From Methanothrix sp. (GTDB lineage Archaea > Halobacteriota > Methanosarcinia > Methanotrichales > Methanotrichaceae): a stretch of DNA of 7,668 bases. The notes under the pieces are model-generated. The model was not told the origin of the DNA and searched no databases. It saw nothing but the letters and a program-made list of their open reading frames with translations. This document shows positions 6,378-7,668 of this stretch, in pieces. The stretch spans positions 1 to 7,668 of the forward strand of contig JAQTYS010000126.1 of the NCBI GenBank assembly GCA_028688175.1, given 5' to 3'. Position numbers and translations under genes: made by a program. Within the stretch, counting starts at the first letter, position 1. Every line of letters starts with the position of its first letter.

Positions 6378-6391
6378 AAAATAAAAAAATG
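6378..6391 (-). terminator. T-rich terminator after the CMD-fold gene
   Basis: About 20 nt after the TAA at 6411 the minus strand has seven consecutive T (6383-6389) followed by ATTTT. This is a typical archaeal T-tract terminator, with no convincing hairpin before it. The same AT-rich run could also serve as the TATA region for the 125-aa gene starting at 6343. Confidence 0.45.
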
Positions 6392-6410
6392 CTACAAAGG
6401 GCAGATTTTT

Positions 6411-6734
6411 TTATTTCTCCAGTATTTCATACAAGATCTTCATGCCCTTGGTGAATGGTGGCATTCCAGATGTAAGCAGGACTACTCTCAGGACGTCCAC
6501 AATCTCGTCCTTGGTGATGCCCAGCTCCTTCATGCCGCTCATCATTTGCTTCTTGGTGGCTCGATCATCGGAGGCGGCGGCATTGATGCCGATGGCAATC
6601 AGCTTCTGGGCCTTGTAGTCCAGAACTTTGCCGGTATAGGCTGCCTCATTTAGTCCAACAATGGCTTTGTAGAGGTCGGGATATTCGGTCTTGGTCCTGG
6701 CCATGCCTTCGCCAAAGAAAACTTCTTCTTTCAT
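6411..6734 (-). CDS. Carboxymuconolactone decarboxylase-fold (AhpD-like) protein lacking catalytic Cys
   Basis: The 107-aa all-helical product fits the CMD/AhpD family (PF02627): an N-terminal YPDLYKAIVGLNEAAYTGKVLDYKAQKLIAIGI region, then the helix KKQMMSGMKELGITKDEIVDVLRVVLL, the usual ALxAGxTxEEIxEVL-type helix, and a C-terminal GMKILYEIL. Family members include AhpD peroxidase partners with a CxxC and a proton-relay His, and true gamma-carboxymuconolactone decarboxylases. Here the position of the CxxC reads AASDDRATKKQ, and the protein contains no cysteine or histidine at all, so thiol-based peroxidase chemistry is impossible. Its substrate is unknown. The start ATG is preceded by GGTGA with seven bases of spacing, and by a TATA box. 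Length is normal. A T-tract terminator follows, suggesting a single-gene unit. Confidence 0.85.
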   Translation of the reverse strand: MKEEVFFGEGMARTKTEYPDLYKAIVGLNEAAYTGKVLDYKAQKLIAIGINAAASDDRATKKQMMSGMKELGITKDEIVDVLRVVLLTSGMPPFTKGMKILYEILEK

Positions 6735-6770
6735 TCTTGGTTCACCTTGATACTATTATTCGTTCTTACA

Positions 6771-6780
6771 CTTTATAGTT
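6771..6780 (-). promoter_or_regulatory. TATA box of the CMD-fold gene
   Basis: The minus strand reads AACTATAAAG, about 25 bp before a predicted start near 6750, giving a leader of about 15 nt that includes the GGTGA site. The plus-strand reading (CTTTATAGTT) lies at a suitable distance from the small plus-strand ORF at 6787/6799, so the element could be bidirectional. Confidence 0.5.
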
Positions 6781-6786
6781 TTCTGC

Positions 6787-6954
6787 ATGGGGTTTTTTAT
6801 GGAAGTTGAAGTTGTAGGTGCTGGTTCTGATCTGTATAATCTGATGGAATTAGGAAAAATTGAAGAGGTATATTTAGATAATATTGCATTCAAATTATTC
6901 CCACTTGAATCCGCAAAGTATCCACCCAAAAAAAAGAAGGTCAGAAGCCTTTGA
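6787..6954 (+). CDS. Doubtful small ORF, 55 aa (51 aa from inner ATG)
   Basis: An open frame runs from ATG 6787 (or in-frame ATG 6799) to TGA at 6952-6954. The product begins MGFFMEVEVVGAGSDLYNLM, continues with an acidic segment (ELGKIEEVYLDN) and ends in a basic tail PPKKKKVRSL. I do not recognise it. In favour: two in-frame ATGs, a plus-strand TATA-like box at 6771-6780 about 24 bp before ATG 6799, and an ordinary amino-acid mix. Against: small size, strongly AT-rich codons unlike the neighbours, no Shine-Dalgarno, and an overlapping minus-strand open frame. It could be a leaderless small gene, the C-terminal remnant of a lost gene, or chance. Confidence 0.3.
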   Translation: MGFFMEVEVVGAGSDLYNLMELGKIEEVYLDNIAFKLFPLESAKYPPKKKKVRSL

Positions 6955-7032
6955 GAAGGATAATAGTGCATCAGATAGATAGAGCTACCTTGCAGGACAG
7001 AGATATGGGAAAAGGAAAATTAAAGTCAGAGC

Positions 7033-7051
7033 TGTTCTCATTTTGAGAGCA
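7033..7051. repeat. Hairpin TGTTCTC-ATTTT-GAGAGCA
   Basis: Seven base pairs (one G-T) around a 5-nt ATTTT loop. It stands 9 bp before the 18-bp palindrome, so the two may form one tandem structure. Confidence 0.5.
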
Positions 7052-7060
7052 CAAGAACAC

Positions 7061-7078
7061 TCGCCTGGATCCAGGCGA
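7061..7078. repeat. Perfect 18-bp palindrome
   Basis: TCGCCTGGATCCAGGCGA equals its own reverse complement over all 18 bases. By chance a 9+9 palindrome is expected roughly once in 260,000 positions of random sequence, so it stands out in a 7.7-kb window. It lies at the edge of the GC-rich block. It could be a protein-binding site or part of a decayed mobile element. Confidence 0.7.
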
Positions 7079-7231
7079 CAGTCCACGTACCCGCCATCGC
7101 CCGTGTGCCTGCGCGCATGCGCTTGCTCGGTGGTTTGGCTGAAGACAACTCGGTCCGTTTTGCACCCCGAAGATTCCGGGATCTTATGATATCAGAAGAC
7201 AACATCGGCAGCTCTAAATATTGATCCGGTC

Positions 7232-7250
7232 CATATATCTGTTTATAGTT
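7232..7250 (+). promoter_or_regulatory. Candidate promoter of the antitoxin locus
   Basis: Two TATA-like boxes lie here, CATATATC (7232-7239) and TTTATAGTT (7242-7250). The first predicts a transcript start near 7260, which keeps the GAGGTG site at 7261-7266 in the mRNA and is therefore the better candidate; the second would give a nearly leaderless message. Confidence 0.4.
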
Positions 7251-7260
7251 GTCCAATAAC

Positions 7261-7266
7261 GAGGTG
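7261..7266 (+). promoter_or_regulatory. Antitoxin ribosome binding site that fixes the start
   Basis: GAGGTG, six bases before ATG 7273, complements the 16S rRNA 3' end well. It selects this ATG over the upstream TTG at 7249. Confidence 0.65.
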
Positions 7267-7272
7267 CCGAAT

Positions 7273-7459
<187 letters not shown>

Positions 7460-7467
<8 letters not shown>

Positions 7468-7591
7468 GGCCGTTTTGGATATTTTATTCACCGACGACTC
7501 TGGAATGCATCATCATGCCGAAGAGTCTGGTGTCAACTCAATCCTAATCAGAAACCATGATATCAAAACGTTGGAGCGAAGGTTAAGATGA
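7460..7591 (+). pseudogene. PIN-domain (VapC-like) toxin remnant with internal deletion
   Basis: The frame codes for only 43 aa where PIN toxins have about 130-140. It opens MIRAVLD, the standard PIN first strand carrying the first catalytic Asp, but the expected T-N and everything to the C-terminal third is missing. After ILF it resumes with TDDSGMHHHAEESGVNSILIRN, which resembles the last PIN helix and strand (acidic residue, then AxxxGxDxIITRN), and ends HDIKTLERRLR. The simplest reading is an in-frame deletion of about 90 codons. The ATG lies within the antitoxin's last codons (overlap 7460-7467), the spacing expected of a toxin-antitoxin operon. Without the middle acidic residues it cannot cleave RNA. 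A genuine short protein is possible but less likely. Confidence 0.55.
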
Positions 7592-7668
7592 GGCTTGTAG
7601 CCGGTAGAGAGTTAGAAGCCCTTTGCCGAAATCCTCAAGTGCTTGCCTGGCAGCTCTTGCCGATCGGC
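7588..7668 (+). CDS. Partial open frame running off the right edge
   Basis: An ATG at 7588 overlaps the stop of the toxin remnant (ATGA). The frame stays open to the window end, giving 27 residues that begin MRLVAGRELEALCRNPQVLA. I do not recognise it. A weak AAGG is the only ribosome-site-like motif. The minus strand is also open here (ending ALEDFGKGLLTLYRLQASS before TAA at 7572-7574), so a convergent gene ending here is an equal possibility. More sequence to the right would decide. Confidence 0.25.
   Translation, partial: MRLVAGRELEALCRNPQVLAWQLLPIG

Larger units (their letters stand above)
6735..7272. other. 538-bp gene-poor region between CMD-fold gene and antitoxin
   Basis: The left part (to about 7030) is AT-rich and holds the promoter of the CMD-fold gene and the doubtful small ORF. 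From about 7030 to 7160 the base composition turns GC-rich and holds a hairpin (7033-7051), an 18-bp palindrome (7061-7078), and GCGCATGCGC (7113-7122). A plus frame stays open for 66 codons (7024-7221) with its first ATG only at about residue 33. Two exact copies of GAAGACAAC start at 7141 and 7195. The last 50 bp carry the antitoxin promoter. No known element explains the middle part. Confidence 0.5.

Noticed and set aside
6756..6971. 71-aa minus-strand open frame
   Set aside because: It overlaps the promoter of the CMD-fold gene and the plus-strand small ORF, and its composition looks like a random translation.
7249..7272. TTG start for the antitoxin
   Set aside because: The ATG at 7273 has GAGGTG six bases upstream and matches the family's usual MKI N-terminus.

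Overview
The window looks archaeal, most likely a methanogenic euryarchaeon of the Methanosarcinales/Methanothrix type. The lineage is an inference. It rests on TATA-box promoters about 25 bp upstream of starts, moderate GC with AT-rich spacers, T-rich gene ends, a PspA-PspAA pair, an AF2212-like (DUF104) antitoxin and a tRNA-Cys remnant of archaeal form. No phylogenetic marker gene is present. All well-supported genes except the antitoxin locus at the right end lie on the minus strand.

Layout, left to right. (1) 1-580: a tetratricopeptide-repeat (TPR) gene that runs off the left edge. Its only plausible upstream ATG (580) is followed by an in-frame TGA at codon 8, so it looks broken. (2) 649-694: a 46-nt tRNA-Cys(GCA) 3' half with no 5' half, resembling an integration (att) scar, next to two inverted repeats (690-715, 723-759). 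(3) 777-1747: pspAA and pspA, a translationally coupled membrane-stress operon with its own TATA box and a perfect 13-bp dyad at the predicted transcription start. (4) 1867-5885: a 1040-aa SNF2 helicase followed by a SWIM zinc-finger protein with an ATGA overlap, probably acting together on nucleic acid. A dyad sits on the SNF2 start codon. (5) 5966-6734: an unrecognised 125-aa beta-rich protein and a carboxymuconolactone-decarboxylase-fold protein with no cysteine or histidine.

(6) 6735-7272 is a 538-bp gene-poor stretch. It has an AT-rich part with a doubtful plus-strand small ORF (6787-6954), and a GC-rich block with a hairpin, an 18-bp perfect palindrome and a long start-poor open frame. 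(7) 7273-7668, plus strand: an intact DUF104 antitoxin overlapped by a 43-codon remnant that looks like a PIN-domain toxin with its middle deleted. A further partial frame then runs off the right edge.

The two core units, SNF2-SWIM and PspA-PspAA, look like ordinary, intact chromosomal operons. The flanks carry signs of accessory DNA turnover: a broken TPR gene and a tRNA half on the left, and a decayed toxin-antitoxin locus with an unexplained palindromic block on the right. I see no CRISPR array, complete insertion sequence, rRNA or complete tRNA. I could not identify a clearly new multi-gene system; the most unusual items are the tRNA half with adjoining palindromes, the gutted toxin and the 7033-7224 block.
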